Part shown: positions 1 through 7,302 of the stretch, piece by piece
Position numbering within the stretch: the first letter of the stretch is position 1
Layout of the letters: every line of letters begins with the position of its first letter
Source of the DNA: an uncultured Erysipelotrichaceae bacterium
Lineage (GTDB): Bacteria > Bacillota_I > Bacilli_A > RFN20 > CAG-826
Length of the DNA stretch: 43,878 bases
Reading direction: 5' to 3'
NCBI GenBank assembly: GCA_902803375.1
Contig: CADCPN010000026.1
Span: forward strand, 1-43,878
Position numbers and translations under genes: made by a program
The notes under the pieces: generated by a model
Databases searched by the model: none
The model's input: only the letters and a program-made list of their open reading frames with translations
Told to the model about the DNA's origin: nothing

Positions 1-12
1 ATAAAAACAAAA

Positions 13-35
13 ACGACTAATCGTCGTCTCTTTTT
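13..35 (+). terminator. Intrinsic terminator-like hairpin before the first gene
   Basis: ACGAC (13-17), a 5-nt loop and GTCGT (23-27) form a short stem, followed by CTCTTTTT. It probably ends a transcript entering from the left edge. The next ATG (39) follows the T-run almost directly, which is odd for a translated gene. Confidence 0.5.
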
Positions 36-38
36 GCT

Positions 39-1322
39 ATGCGAATAATCGCGTTACAAAATTCCCGTTGCAATACTTATCCAATCTGCGTGGATAAGAA
101 AATCGCACACCTGAAAAAGCACTTCTCCTTCAAGGAGGAAGAGCTTATCGAAGTGAGAAAGATGTATGCCCTGCAATACTTCGATCCCACGGATTTCGGC
201 GTGAGGAAAGTCTACGAAATCAGCTCTTCCCTATGCGATGAGTTCAATAGCCTTTTCGTGGAAGTCGCAAACGGAAGCAAGAAGGCCAAAAAACGTCAGA
301 AGAAGATTCTGGACCTTCTTTTCATCGGGCACGGCTTCATCCCCGAAGTCAGAAGAAGGCTATCCGCGGTCATCGGCCTCGCCGAGCTTACCAGCAATAA
401 CTTCGTCAACGTCGGCGCAACCTTCTCCCCATATTCCCTAGTCATCCTGCAGTCCTTCGTCCAATTCGGAGCCGACGTCAGCGTCGGATTGTCCTCCCCC
501 ATCGAGAAAGATGGCAAAAGAAGGCTCGGCAAGCTTATCGTCAAAGCCCATTGCTGGCTTTGCTCGAAAGCGCATGCAGACCTTGAGGGGGAAATCGGAA
601 TGGGTTCCGTCCTTGCCGCTGGGGCAACCTTAAAAGAAAGCGCGCCTGACAATTCCCTTTTGCTAGGCAACCCCGCATCCGTGAAGAGGCATATCGAAGA
701 AAATGAAGTTTTCGGCGGTGCTATCGAAAACATCGATCCTGCAAGAGTCGCCATGGTGATGGAGACCTGGAAAAAGATGGGGTATTCCATCTCCAAAAAG
801 ACGGCAGAGAAGATTCTTTCTGGCGAAGTCTTCTCCACGTTAAATCCATCCTTGGGGCTGCTTTATCTTAAGACGCATATGCTTTGTGAGAAGTTGGATT
901 CTCCTTCGTTAAGCATAGAAGAAAGGGAAACGGTACTCGATTTGCTCTTCCCAAGCCATGGCAAGAACTTCAAAGTCGGCAAAGGGCTGTTCCTAGATTT
1001 AGCCGGAACCGTCAGCGTCGGGGATGACGTAAGCATCGAAGATAATGTCACTATCGGCGGAAGGGTTACCCTTGAGGATAAGGTCACCCTAGAAGAAGGA
1101 AGCTGCATCTTCTCCAGCAATCACCCTCTTTGCTATAAAAGCAGAAGGCCGCGCTTCTCCTTTGCCAAAGGCCTCCATATCGATGTGAGGCTTGAGAAGA
1201 ACGTCGTGAAAAATGGCGTCCATCTAGGCAAGGGATCGATGCTTGCCCCTAAGGCAAGTATTAGTCGCGACGTGAAAGCGAATACGCTCGCGCTAGGCGA
1301 TGGCAAATACATCGAAATGTAA
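39..1322 (+). CDS. Tandem-duplicated maltose/galactoside O-acetyltransferase-like protein (left-handed beta-helix)
   Basis: Looks like two maltose O-acetyltransferase (Maa/LacA family) units fused in one 427-aa chain; a single unit is normally about 190-200 aa. Each half has an alpha-helical lead-in (near residue 43, MYALQYFDPTDFG resembles the family N-terminus) followed by hexapeptide-repeat sequence. The duplication shows in ILDLLFIGHG (about residue 90) against VLDLLFPSHG (about 305). The second half keeps the family's catalytic-His motif SSNHP (about 358-362). The equivalent stretch of the first half reads LSSP with no His, and its end LLLGNPASVKRHI is the usual C-terminus of a single unit. 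I infer one active and one degenerate half; the acceptor substrate is unknown. The start is uncertain: the ATG at 39 has no Shine-Dalgarno sequence and abuts a terminator-like T-run. GTG at 153 or ATG at 162, downstream of AAGGAGG (132-138), are alternatives. Confidence 0.7.
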   Translation: MRIIALQNSRCNTYPICVDKKIAHLKKHFSFKEEELIEVRKMYALQYFDPTDFGVRKVYEISSSLCDEFNSLFVEVANGSKKAKKRQKKILDLLFIGHGFIPEVRRRLSAVIGLAELTSNNFVNVGATFSPYSLVILQSFVQFGADVSVGLSSPIEKDGKRRLGKLIVKAHCWLCSKAHADLEGEIGMGSVLAAGATLKESAPDNSLLLGNPASVKRHIEENEVFGGAIENIDPARVAMVMETWKKMGYSISKKTAEKILSGEVFSTLNPSLGLLYLKTHMLCEKLDSPSLSIEERETVLDLLFPSHGKNFKVGKGLFLDLAGTVSVGDDVSIEDNVTIGGRVTLEDKVTLEEGSCIFSSNHPLCYKSRRPRFSFAKGLHIDVRLEKNVVKNGVHLGKGSMLAPKASISRDVKANTLALGDGKYIEM

Positions 1323-1354
1323 AGACCCACGCGGCTAGGTCGCGTGGGTCTTTT
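1322..1354. terminator. Strong bidirectional intrinsic terminator
   Basis: A perfect stem AAGACCCACGCG / CGCGTGGGTCTT with a 7-nt loop has A-runs on the left and T-runs on the right. It lies between two convergent genes, the acetyltransferase (+) and the end of the Ni/Fe-S operon (-), and can serve both. Confidence 0.9.
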
Positions 1355-1361
1355 CGATTGT

Positions 1362-2069
1362 TTATTTGCCGAAATCAGATTCAAGCTTTTCCTTCACCTG
1401 ATCGCAGATGGGGAGAAGCTTGCAGGATTTGCAATCATAATCCTCGTCATGGAGAAGGTGATCTAAGGCTTTGGTGATGTTCTCTTCTTCCTCGATAAGG
1501 GAAGAAAGAGAAGCGTAGTCGAAGCCTTCTTGGGTAATAAAGATAACCTTGGCTTCCTCTACAAAGGGAAGGGCTAGGTACTTCTCCAATAACGCATAGC
1601 CGACATGGGCAAGGCTTAGGCCTTTTTTCTTCGCGTCTATGCTTACGCGGATCTCCTCTTTCCCCTGTAAGGGAGAGAGGCGGATCGCATAGCCTTGGCC
1701 ATTGAGTTTATATCTGGCGGAGTCAACGCGGCGAAGCCCCTGGAAAAGGCTCTCTTTGGAGGGGAAAGAGCCTTCTTTGATCTTGATGAGGACAAGCTTG
1801 GCGTAGCTAGCTTCCCCTTTTAGCTCTGGGATATCCCTTCCCAATAGATACACGCCTGAGCTATTTAGCAAAGGTGAGTCATAGGAAGAGAAGAGTCCGG
1901 CAAGGCTAGGATTGCCTTTTCCGCCGAGATAGACGGCGGTCATGTCGTCGAAGATCATCTCATAGGAGGAAGAAGAGGGCCAGGCATTAGCAGGCTTCTC
2001 CATAAGGCTTAGGTCAGCCTTTTGGAGCAAGGAGAAAAGCTTAGCGAAGCAGGAGACGAAGTAATCCAT
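1362..2069 (-). CDS. Truncated acetyl-CoA synthase (AcsB/CdhC)-like protein with C-terminal Cys motif
   Basis: A 235-aa protein resembling only the middle part of the acetyl-CoA synthase beta subunit (AcsB), which is normally over 700 aa. Residues 72-82 (GVYLLGRDIPE) and about 140-180 (EIRVSIDAKKKGLSLAHVGYAL, then VIFITQ) follow the AcsB pattern around its region of 'IWVRISKEA..KGFRLKHIGEIL'. The chain then reaches C213-x2-C216-x5-C222 (DCKSCKLLPIC), reminiscent of the AcsB A-cluster motif C-x2-C-x8-C, and stops 13 residues later. The later AcsB metal ligands are therefore absent. It is the last gene of an operon that also encodes CooC and CooT, which suggests it holds an Fe-S or Ni-containing centre; this is inference. 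The spacing to the preceding stop is 7 nt with no clear Shine-Dalgarno sequence. The AcsB resemblance is from memory of the family and needs a profile search. Confidence 0.55.
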   Translation of the reverse strand: MDYFVSCFAKLFSLLQKADLSLMEKPANAWPSSSSYEMIFDDMTAVYLGGKGNPSLAGLFSSYDSPLLNSSGVYLLGRDIPELKGEASYAKLVLIKIKEGSFPSKESLFQGLRRVDSARYKLNGQGYAIRLSPLQGKEEIRVSIDAKKKGLSLAHVGYALLEKYLALPFVEEAKVIFITQEGFDYASLSSLIEEEENITKALDHLLHDEDYDCKSCKLLPICDQVKEKLESDFGK

Positions 2070-2076
2070 AAGAAGA

Positions 2077-2301
2077 CTAGATGCTCTTCTTACGCTTCTT
2101 CTCTAGACGATCGTAATGACTCTGAAGTGCCTTCTGCAAAAGGGCGAGGGCCTTCATATCGATATTGAAGAAATAGACGAGGAAGAGCAGGGCGAATAAG
2201 GCGATAAAGGCGCCGACGACGGTTAGGACGATAGAGCCCCATAGCGGAAGCCCTAGGGTCAGAAACCACGTCCAGGAGAGGACGATGAGGGCGGTACCCA
2301 T
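2077..2301 (-). CDS. Small two-helix membrane protein in Ni/Fe-S operon
   Basis: A 74-aa protein with two hydrophobic segments (about residues 4-20 and 23-47) and a basic, amphipathic C-terminal tail (LEKKRKKSI). No family is recognised. Its ATG overlaps the stop of the activator gene (TAATG), so translation is coupled and the ORF is likely real. By context it could anchor the operon's soluble redox proteins to the membrane, but nothing in the sequence shows a partner or function. Confidence 0.7.
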   Translation of the reverse strand: MGTALIVLSWTWFLTLGLPLWGSIVLTVVGAFIALFALLFLVYFFNIDMKALALLQKALQSHYDRLEKKRKKSI

Positions 2302-3107
2302 TACTTATCTCCTTCGGCGAGGCCTTTTTGCCTTGCGTATTCGGCAGCGCCAAGGGCGCCCATAAGCTGCGGGTCGATCGAGAGGTCGATGACCTTGAGG
2401 TGAAGAACCTTTTCGATCGCGGCTTTTAGACCTGCGTTTTTGGCGCAGCCACCGGTGAGGGTGATGTTGTCGACGGCGCCGGCTTTCTTTGCCATGACGA
2501 AGCAGCGCTTGGCGACGGAGAATTCAATGCCGGCGGCGATCTCTTCCATCGGCTTGCCTTCGCCAACGAGAGAGATGACTTCCGATTCGGCGAAGACGGT
2601 GCACTGGGCGGTTATGGGGATGATGTTCTTAGCCTTAAGAGAAAGGTTAGAGAAGGTGTCGAGATCGGTCTCAAATGCGCGGGCCATGGCCTCAAAGAAG
2701 CGTCCGGTGCCAGCTGCGCACTTGTCGTTCATCGCGAAGTTAAGGACGGTGCCGTCTTTATCCACGGCGATGCCTTTGACGTCCTGTCCGCCGATATCGA
2801 TGATGGCCTTGACGCTAGGATCGGTAACGTGAACGCCCATGGCGTGGCAGGAGATTTCAGAGATGTTCTCATCGGCGAAGGGGACCTTGTTGCGGCCATA
2901 GCCGGTGCCGATAAGGTAGGATAGGTTCTTCGGGTCACCCTGAAGCTCAGGGACCTTGGTGACGGCCTGCTCTAGGCCATCTTGGCAGGAAAGCACGGAG
3001 TTGATGCGGGACCTTAGGGTCACATCGGAGACCATCTTTCCAGTTTCATCGAGGATGACGACTTTGGTGTAAGTCGATCCGGAATCGCAACCACCGAAAT
3101 ATTTCAT
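2301..3107 (-). CDS. 2-hydroxyacyl-CoA dehydratase activator (HgdC/BcrA-BadF family ATPase)
   Basis: Activator ATPase that hydrolyses ATP to inject low-potential electrons into a dehydratase-type Fe-S partner. The full family length is present (268 aa). Visible motifs are the N-terminal phosphate-binding GCDSGSTYTK (6-15), DIGGQD (104-109), NDKCAAGTGRF (127-137), ITAQCTVFAESEV (165-177) and LTGGCAKN (217-224). C130 and C169 match the two cysteines per subunit that bridge a [4Fe-4S] cluster across the homodimer in HgdC. AAGGAG lies 11 nt before the ATG. It sits directly after the two dehydratase-type subunits, the usual arrangement, but here with cooC and cooT in the same operon. Confidence 0.9.
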   Translation of the reverse strand: MKYFGGCDSGSTYTKVVILDETGKMVSDVTLRSRINSVLSCQDGLEQAVTKVPELQGDPKNLSYLIGTGYGRNKVPFADENISEISCHAMGVHVTDPSVKAIIDIGGQDVKGIAVDKDGTVLNFAMNDKCAAGTGRFFEAMARAFETDLDTFSNLSLKAKNIIPITAQCTVFAESEVISLVGEGKPMEEIAAGIEFSVAKRCFVMAKKAGAVDNITLTGGCAKNAGLKAAIEKVLHLKVIDLSIDPQLMGALGAAEYARQKGLAEGDK

Positions 3108-3126
3108 AATTGTCTTTTCTCCTTAA

Positions 3127-4674
3127 TTACCAAGCATTGGTATCGTCGATGACCTCAAGGGAGGGGTCGACCGGCTCTTCGCGCATGATGGAGCGCATAT
3201 AGCGATTGATGTCGTCGCGGAGGTTCTGTCTCGGGACGATGCGCGGATCCATGAGGTCGTGGTTTACCCAGACAAGTTTCACGCCTTTTTCCCTGGCGCG
3301 CTGCTCGAACATGCCGTGCATGCCATCAAGGGCTTTGCAGGAAATGTGCTCCCAGAGGATGACCATATCGCAGTTGTAATAATCCACGAACTTGAACATG
3401 TCATCGAGCAATACCTCGTAGCCGCCATGGGTGCGGTTACGCATGATCATCTCCTGATAGATCTTAGCTAGGTCATACATGGCTTGCTCCTTATCGGTCT
3501 CGGAGTATTGTCCAAGATAGACGCAGGAGAGCATATCGACGAGCGGTAAGATGCCCCAGCAGTTCTGCAGCCAAGGCAAGAAATCGGTATAGTACTGAGC
3601 CTGAACGCCCCAGATGAGGGCACGGTGCCTGTATTCTTTGCAGACGAGCTCTTTGTTCTCGTAGGCTTTTCTGGCGAGCTTCGTGATCTTTCTATCCACA
3701 TCGACGAAGGCCTGAGCGCGTCCAGCGACGGCCATATAGGCGGTCTCGCCATAGAGGGTGAGGTTGGCGTCGATGACCTGCGGGTACATGGTTCTGGAGA
3801 TTTCCATCCATTCCTTGCGGAGGCGATTCTCTTCGTTGAAGCGCTTCATGCAGGCGAAATAGTAATCCCAGTCCCACTTCTCACCGGTCTTCTCTTCGAT
3901 GAACTTGATGGCGTTCCTGTTTTCCTGAGCGGCGTATTCCTGAACGCCTTTCTCGGTATGGCGGAGCGGAGCGGCGATCTGGAAGGTCGGGATGCCTAGG
4001 CCCTCATAGCGCTTATCCATGATGGTGTTGCCCATAAGGGAGCCATCGCAGGTGGTGTTGCAGGAGATGGCGCAGCAGCCGTAGATCGGGAAGTCATCAT
4101 CGATGACGACGCCAGCTTCGGCGGCAGGCATTGGGCAGACGTCGCCAGGGACGCCCATCTCTTGGATGACATCGAGGTAATGGGTGACGCCGGCGCCATT
4201 AAGAAGGACGTTGGCGTAGACGGCGGCAGTCTCCCAGGAGACGGCTTTGAGATTGGGGAAGCCGCACATGATAGCGAACATCTCATTCTCGTCGAGGATG
4301 ACGCATTTCTGGGAAAGCTTCTTGTCATTGCCGCATCTCCTATCGGATTTGAAGGCGTTGTTGAGCAAGCCGGCGACGTCTTTGGCGACGAGGTCGTATT
4401 CGAGGTGAGCGATGCGTAGGTGCTTGCCGCGAAGGCCAACCGTGTGGCGGTCGATCATCGAGGGGACGGCGACGTAATTGCTCATCCAGCGATAGCGGAA
4501 GAAGGCTTTGAGGTTATGGGGCTTCGCCAAGAAACGGGTAAGCATGCCCATGATGGATAGCCATCTGGAGAAGTCATAGAAGGTGTCGCGGAAGCCACGC
4601 CACTCGCGGCGGCGTCTGGTCTTGCCGGTCGTATAGAGTTTTCCGAGTTGCTCGGATCCTAATTTGGCGCCCAT
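3127..4674 (-). CDS. 2-hydroxyacyl-CoA dehydratase-type subunit (HgdA/FldB-like), larger subunit
   Basis: A 515-aa member of the HgdB/FldB/BcrC superfamily, longer than the usual 380-450 aa. In known systems these subunits carry a [4Fe-4S] or double-cubane cluster and remove water from 2-hydroxyacyl-CoA or reduce other difficult substrates. Candidate ligands are C180, the cluster C200-C201-x3-C205-x3-C209 (CCAISCNTTC), C384 and C446. The N-terminus (1-60) is unusually basic (TRRRREWRGFR). The start overlaps the stop of the upstream subunit (TAATG), with AAAGGAG 10 nt before. The substrate cannot be read from the sequence. Because the operon has no CoA-transferase and does have nickel chaperones, a double-cubane-type reductase is as likely as a true dehydratase. 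Confidence 0.8.
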   Translation of the reverse strand: MGAKLGSEQLGKLYTTGKTRRRREWRGFRDTFYDFSRWLSIMGMLTRFLAKPHNLKAFFRYRWMSNYVAVPSMIDRHTVGLRGKHLRIAHLEYDLVAKDVAGLLNNAFKSDRRCGNDKKLSQKCVILDENEMFAIMCGFPNLKAVSWETAAVYANVLLNGAGVTHYLDVIQEMGVPGDVCPMPAAEAGVVIDDDFPIYGCCAISCNTTCDGSLMGNTIMDKRYEGLGIPTFQIAAPLRHTEKGVQEYAAQENRNAIKFIEEKTGEKWDWDYYFACMKRFNEENRLRKEWMEISRTMYPQVIDANLTLYGETAYMAVAGRAQAFVDVDRKITKLARKAYENKELVCKEYRHRALIWGVQAQYYTDFLPWLQNCWGILPLVDMLSCVYLGQYSETDKEQAMYDLAKIYQEMIMRNRTHGGYEVLLDDMFKFVDYYNCDMVILWEHISCKALDGMHGMFEQRAREKGVKLVWVNHDLMDPRIVPRQNLRDDINRYMRSIMREEPVDPSLEVIDDTNAW

Positions 4675-5885
4675 TATTTCTCTTCTCCTTTCTTGCTTTG
4701 GATCTTCTTGATCTCCAGGGATTCGACGAAGGCCTGCACGCGGGTGCGCAGCTGGCCGGATTTGCCGACGTTATATGGTCTATCGACGGAGAGGACCGGA
4801 ATCTTATATTCTTCGCGGAGAGTATAGGTATTGGTCGCTCTTTCATATGCCCATGGGTCGCAGAATTTCATCTGCTCCACGATGACGCCGTCTGCGGAAT
4901 AATCAGTTGCGAGTTTAGCGATATAGGCCCTTCTCTTTTTGATGGCATCAATATTGAAATGACGGGGGCATTGGCACGAATACAGGTAGTGGCGGCAGAT
5001 CTGGGTAAGGGCGTCTTCCTTATCGTTTAGGATGATCTGCTGACGTCCAGGCAGCGAGCCATAGCAGAATCGATCCGCGACGACGAGGGCGCCGCTTTCC
5101 TCGATGAGGGCGACGCAGTCGACATCATCGATCTCACTGCCGGCAAGAACGACTCTTGCGCGGTATTTCTTGGCGAAATCCTTTGGGGAATCCGGTTCTC
5201 TGGCCTTCACCTCTTCTAGCGTTTCCTCTAATAGCGGCAAGATTAAGTCATGCGGGCAGACATAGGTGGCCATCGTGATGAGGTGGAACTCAGTGCCGGT
5301 GATCTTAGGGAATTCCGCTTTGCGGTATTCGCCTAGCTCCGTGATGATGCGGCAGACTTTGTTGAAGTTCTCCACTGCTTTGCGAAGAGCGGCATCGCTG
5401 ATGTCGCAGCCGTATTTTTCATGCAATGGCTCAAGGATTTTCTCTTTGCATTGGCTGACGTAGAGGTTAAGGCCATTCTCATCTTCCTTCATTGGCACCT
5501 CGAGGTACTTGTAGAAGAAATCCTCCTTGGAGTTGATCTTGAGCAATTCCATATTCTCAACGCAGCGGTTGATCATGGTGCAGCCGTCGGGTGCGATGAG
5601 GCAATCGAGGAACTCATAGCCGCCTTCGATGGCACGCTCTAGAAGCGCGCGGGTGTACTCGCAAAGGAAAGAGGTCATGTAATAGGTACCCATTCCCATG
5701 CCGCCGATGCGCGGCGCCCTAAGGCGGACGGAGAAGATTCCGTCGAGGTTGAGAAGGGGCTCTGGAATCTGGAAGCAGACGTTGCCGACGCACTTCCTGC
5801 CTTCTGAGGAGGCCTGGCGAACCAGTTCGTTATTGGCGTCTTCAAGCAGCTTCTCGTATTTGTAGAGGGTCTTTAGGTCTTTCAT
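4674..5885 (-). CDS. 2-hydroxyacyl-CoA dehydratase-type subunit (HgdB/FldC-like), smaller subunit
   Basis: A 403-aa partner of the following 515-aa subunit, from the same superfamily. The C-terminal half contains the hallmark EQMKFCDPWAYER (338-349, C342), equivalent to the family's KFCDPHxY. An N-terminal LDCLIAPDGCTMINRC stretch carries C95, C102 and C108. Further cysteines are C274 and an RHYLYSCQCPR motif (C304, C306). Two dissimilar subunits plus an activator form a complete ATP-dependent system. The start ATG overlaps the stop of cooC (TAATG) and is preceded by GAGGAG. Functional assignment beyond the superfamily is not supported. Confidence 0.85.
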   Translation of the reverse strand: MKDLKTLYKYEKLLEDANNELVRQASSEGRKCVGNVCFQIPEPLLNLDGIFSVRLRAPRIGGMGMGTYYMTSFLCEYTRALLERAIEGGYEFLDCLIAPDGCTMINRCVENMELLKINSKEDFFYKYLEVPMKEDENGLNLYVSQCKEKILEPLHEKYGCDISDAALRKAVENFNKVCRIITELGEYRKAEFPKITGTEFHLITMATYVCPHDLILPLLEETLEEVKAREPDSPKDFAKKYRARVVLAGSEIDDVDCVALIEESGALVVADRFCYGSLPGRQQIILNDKEDALTQICRHYLYSCQCPRHFNIDAIKKRRAYIAKLATDYSADGVIVEQMKFCDPWAYERATNTYTLREEYKIPVLSVDRPYNVGKSGQLRTRVQAFVESLEIKKIQSKKGEEK

Positions 5886-6661
5886 TATTTATCTCCTCTT
5901 TGTTCCAACATTCGATGCATGGCTTCCCTAGCCTTTACTAGCAGGATGTCATCCTCATTCCAGGAGAACACGCTGTCGCCACGAGCATCGGCCATGGCGG
6001 TTGCCACATCGTTTGGGATTACGCTGATGAGGTTCAGGCCTTTTAGATCCATGTCCTTTACGGAATCCACATCGAGGATGCGGTTTAGTATCAATTCATG
6101 GGAGGCGAACATCTCCATGCCTTCTCCAACGTGAAGGATGGTTCTGCAGACCTCGATTCCTTTGCGACTGGCGTCGCTTAGCAAGATAAGGTGATCCACT
6201 TTCTCCATGACGCGGCGGTTAACCTGCTCAATGCCGGCTTCCCCGTCGATGACAACATAGTCGAAGTTCTTGGCTAGAAGGGAGATGACTTCCTTTAGAT
6301 AGGCATTCACCTTGCAATAGCAGCCGCTGGTCTCAGGACGGCCAATGGCCAAGAAGGAGATGTTCTTCTTGCAGACGATCGCGTCTTCCACGCGATACCT
6401 CGCTTCGCCAAGAAGCTCCATGGCTTTGGCAGCTTGTCCTTCTTCCACCTCTTGGGTGAAGACATTGCGGATATCATCGACGGTGACGCCGCTAGAGACG
6501 CCTAGCGTCGTCGCTAAGCCAACCGCGGGGTCGGCATCGATGGCAAGGATTCTAGAGTCGGGATGCTCTTCGGAAAGAACGCGGACAAAGGCGCTGCTGA
6601 GAGAGGTTTTGCCAACGCCCCCTTTGCCGGTTAGGGCGAATATGATTGGTTCTTTGACCAT
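5885..6661 (-). CDS. cooC: CooC-type nickel-insertion ATPase
   Basis: A MinD/ParA-fold ATPase of the CooC family, which loads nickel into CO dehydrogenase or acetyl-CoA synthase centres. The deviant Walker A is GKGGVGKTS (12-20); switch and Walker B-type residues are DADPAVGL (42-49) and YVVIDGEAGIEQ (135-146). The diagnostic metal site C114-x-C116 (GCYCKVN) matches the CxC that binds Ni at the CooC dimer interface. The length (258 aa) is normal. No CO dehydrogenase catalytic subunit (CooS/AcsA) lies in the window, so the client is probably one of the neighbouring operon proteins, or a distant gene. The gene sits between cooT and the dehydratase-type subunits, with 2-nt and overlapping junctions. 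Confidence 0.9.
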   Translation of the reverse strand: MVKEPIIFALTGKGGVGKTSLSSAFVRVLSEEHPDSRILAIDADPAVGLATTLGVSSGVTVDDIRNVFTQEVEEGQAAKAMELLGEARYRVEDAIVCKKNISFLAIGRPETSGCYCKVNAYLKEVISLLAKNFDYVVIDGEAGIEQVNRRVMEKVDHLILLSDASRKGIEVCRTILHVGEGMEMFASHELILNRILDVDSVKDMDLKGLNLISVIPNDVATAMADARGDSVFSWNEDDILLVKAREAMHRMLEQRGDK

Positions 6662-6663
6662 AA

Positions 6664-6852
6664 CTACTTCTCTTCGATGACGAGATAGGCATCGGTAAGG
6701 GCGGCGATTTTGATGTCGCCCTTCACGGACATCTTCCTATCCATCAAGTCGGTGAGGATGATGTTGCCGTTATCGCTTTCCACGGTGACGACGTTTTTCA
6801 TCAGCACGTTCTCAGGCGCAACTTTGTTTTTATAGGCAATGGAGAGGCACAT
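6664..6852 (-). CDS. cooT: CooT-family nickel-binding protein
   Basis: A 62-aa protein beginning MCLS, with the conserved Cys2 used by CooT to bind Ni(II) at the dimer interface, followed by the beta-rich pattern of the family (VTVESDNGNIILTDLMDRKMSVKGDI). CooT was described as an accessory factor of CO dehydrogenase in Rhodospirillum rubrum. Here it is 2 nt upstream of cooC, which supports a shared nickel-delivery role. GGAAGG lies 9 nt before the ATG. Confidence 0.85.
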   Translation of the reverse strand: MCLSIAYKNKVAPENVLMKNVVTVESDNGNIILTDLMDRKMSVKGDIKIAALTDAYLVIEEK

Positions 6853-6854
6853 GG

Positions 6855-7079
6855 CTATTTGCCTTCCTTCAATAGCTCAATGGCGAGGCTAAGAGCTCTA
6901 TTGCCTTCATCCATCTTCTTAAGGCTTTCCTGGATGGCAAGGCAGGCTTGCGGATATTCCTCAGCGCTTAAGCCTGCGGCAGCTTGCGCCAATTCATCCG
7001 CATGGTGTTCATTATGGTGAACCATATATTCAAGCAATTTCACTAGCTCCTCAGAAGAAGCGATAGAGTCATTTTTCAT
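6855..7079 (-). CDS. Small His-rich helical protein, putative metal-binding partner of CooT
   Basis: A 74-aa, predicted all-helical protein with a striking histidine run, MVHHNEHHADEL (about residues 19-30): four His in seven residues plus acidic side chains. There is no signal peptide or membrane segment. It is the first gene of the Ni/Fe-S operon, with a strong AAAGGAGG Shine-Dalgarno sequence, and ends 2 nt before cooT. A nickel-storage or nickel-relay role is inferred from the His run and the neighbours; I do not firmly recognise the family. Confidence 0.75.
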   Translation of the reverse strand: MKNDSIASSEELVKLLEYMVHHNEHHADELAQAAAGLSAEEYPQACLAIQESLKKMDEGNRALSLAIELLKEGK

Positions 7080-7110
7080 TGAAGGCCTCCTTTTTCACGA
7101 TATAAGGACT

Positions 7111-7167
7111 GGATTACCGATAAAGAAAAATCAGGTCAATTCGAACATTTTGTATTGCCGTCGAACA
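7111..7167 (-). promoter_or_regulatory. Promoter of the Ni/Fe-S operon with two upstream direct repeats
   Basis: On the minus strand TTGACC (7134-7139) is 17 bp from TAATCC (7111-7116), a moderate -35/-10 pair upstream of the first operon gene. Two direct TGTTCGA repeats (7141-7147 and 7161-7167) sit 20 bp apart just upstream of the -35. That is the position and spacing expected of an activator site. The regulator is unknown. Confidence 0.4.
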
Positions 7168-7302
7168 GAATTTTCAAGTTTCCAAGATAAATTAGTCGCC
7201 ATCGAATTAAAGGGCTGATTAATAGGTAAGAAAATAACGTTAGGTTTTTACCGATATACTTATTTGTATCGATGAAATCCGCATTTTCTGAGTTACATCG
7301 GT

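Noticed and set aside
1362..7079. Reading the HgdABC-type genes as a glutamate-fermenting 2-hydroxyglutaryl-CoA dehydratase pathway
   Set aside because: No glutaconate CoA-transferase, hydroxyglutarate dehydrogenase or decarboxylase is nearby, and CooC/CooT do not belong to that pathway.
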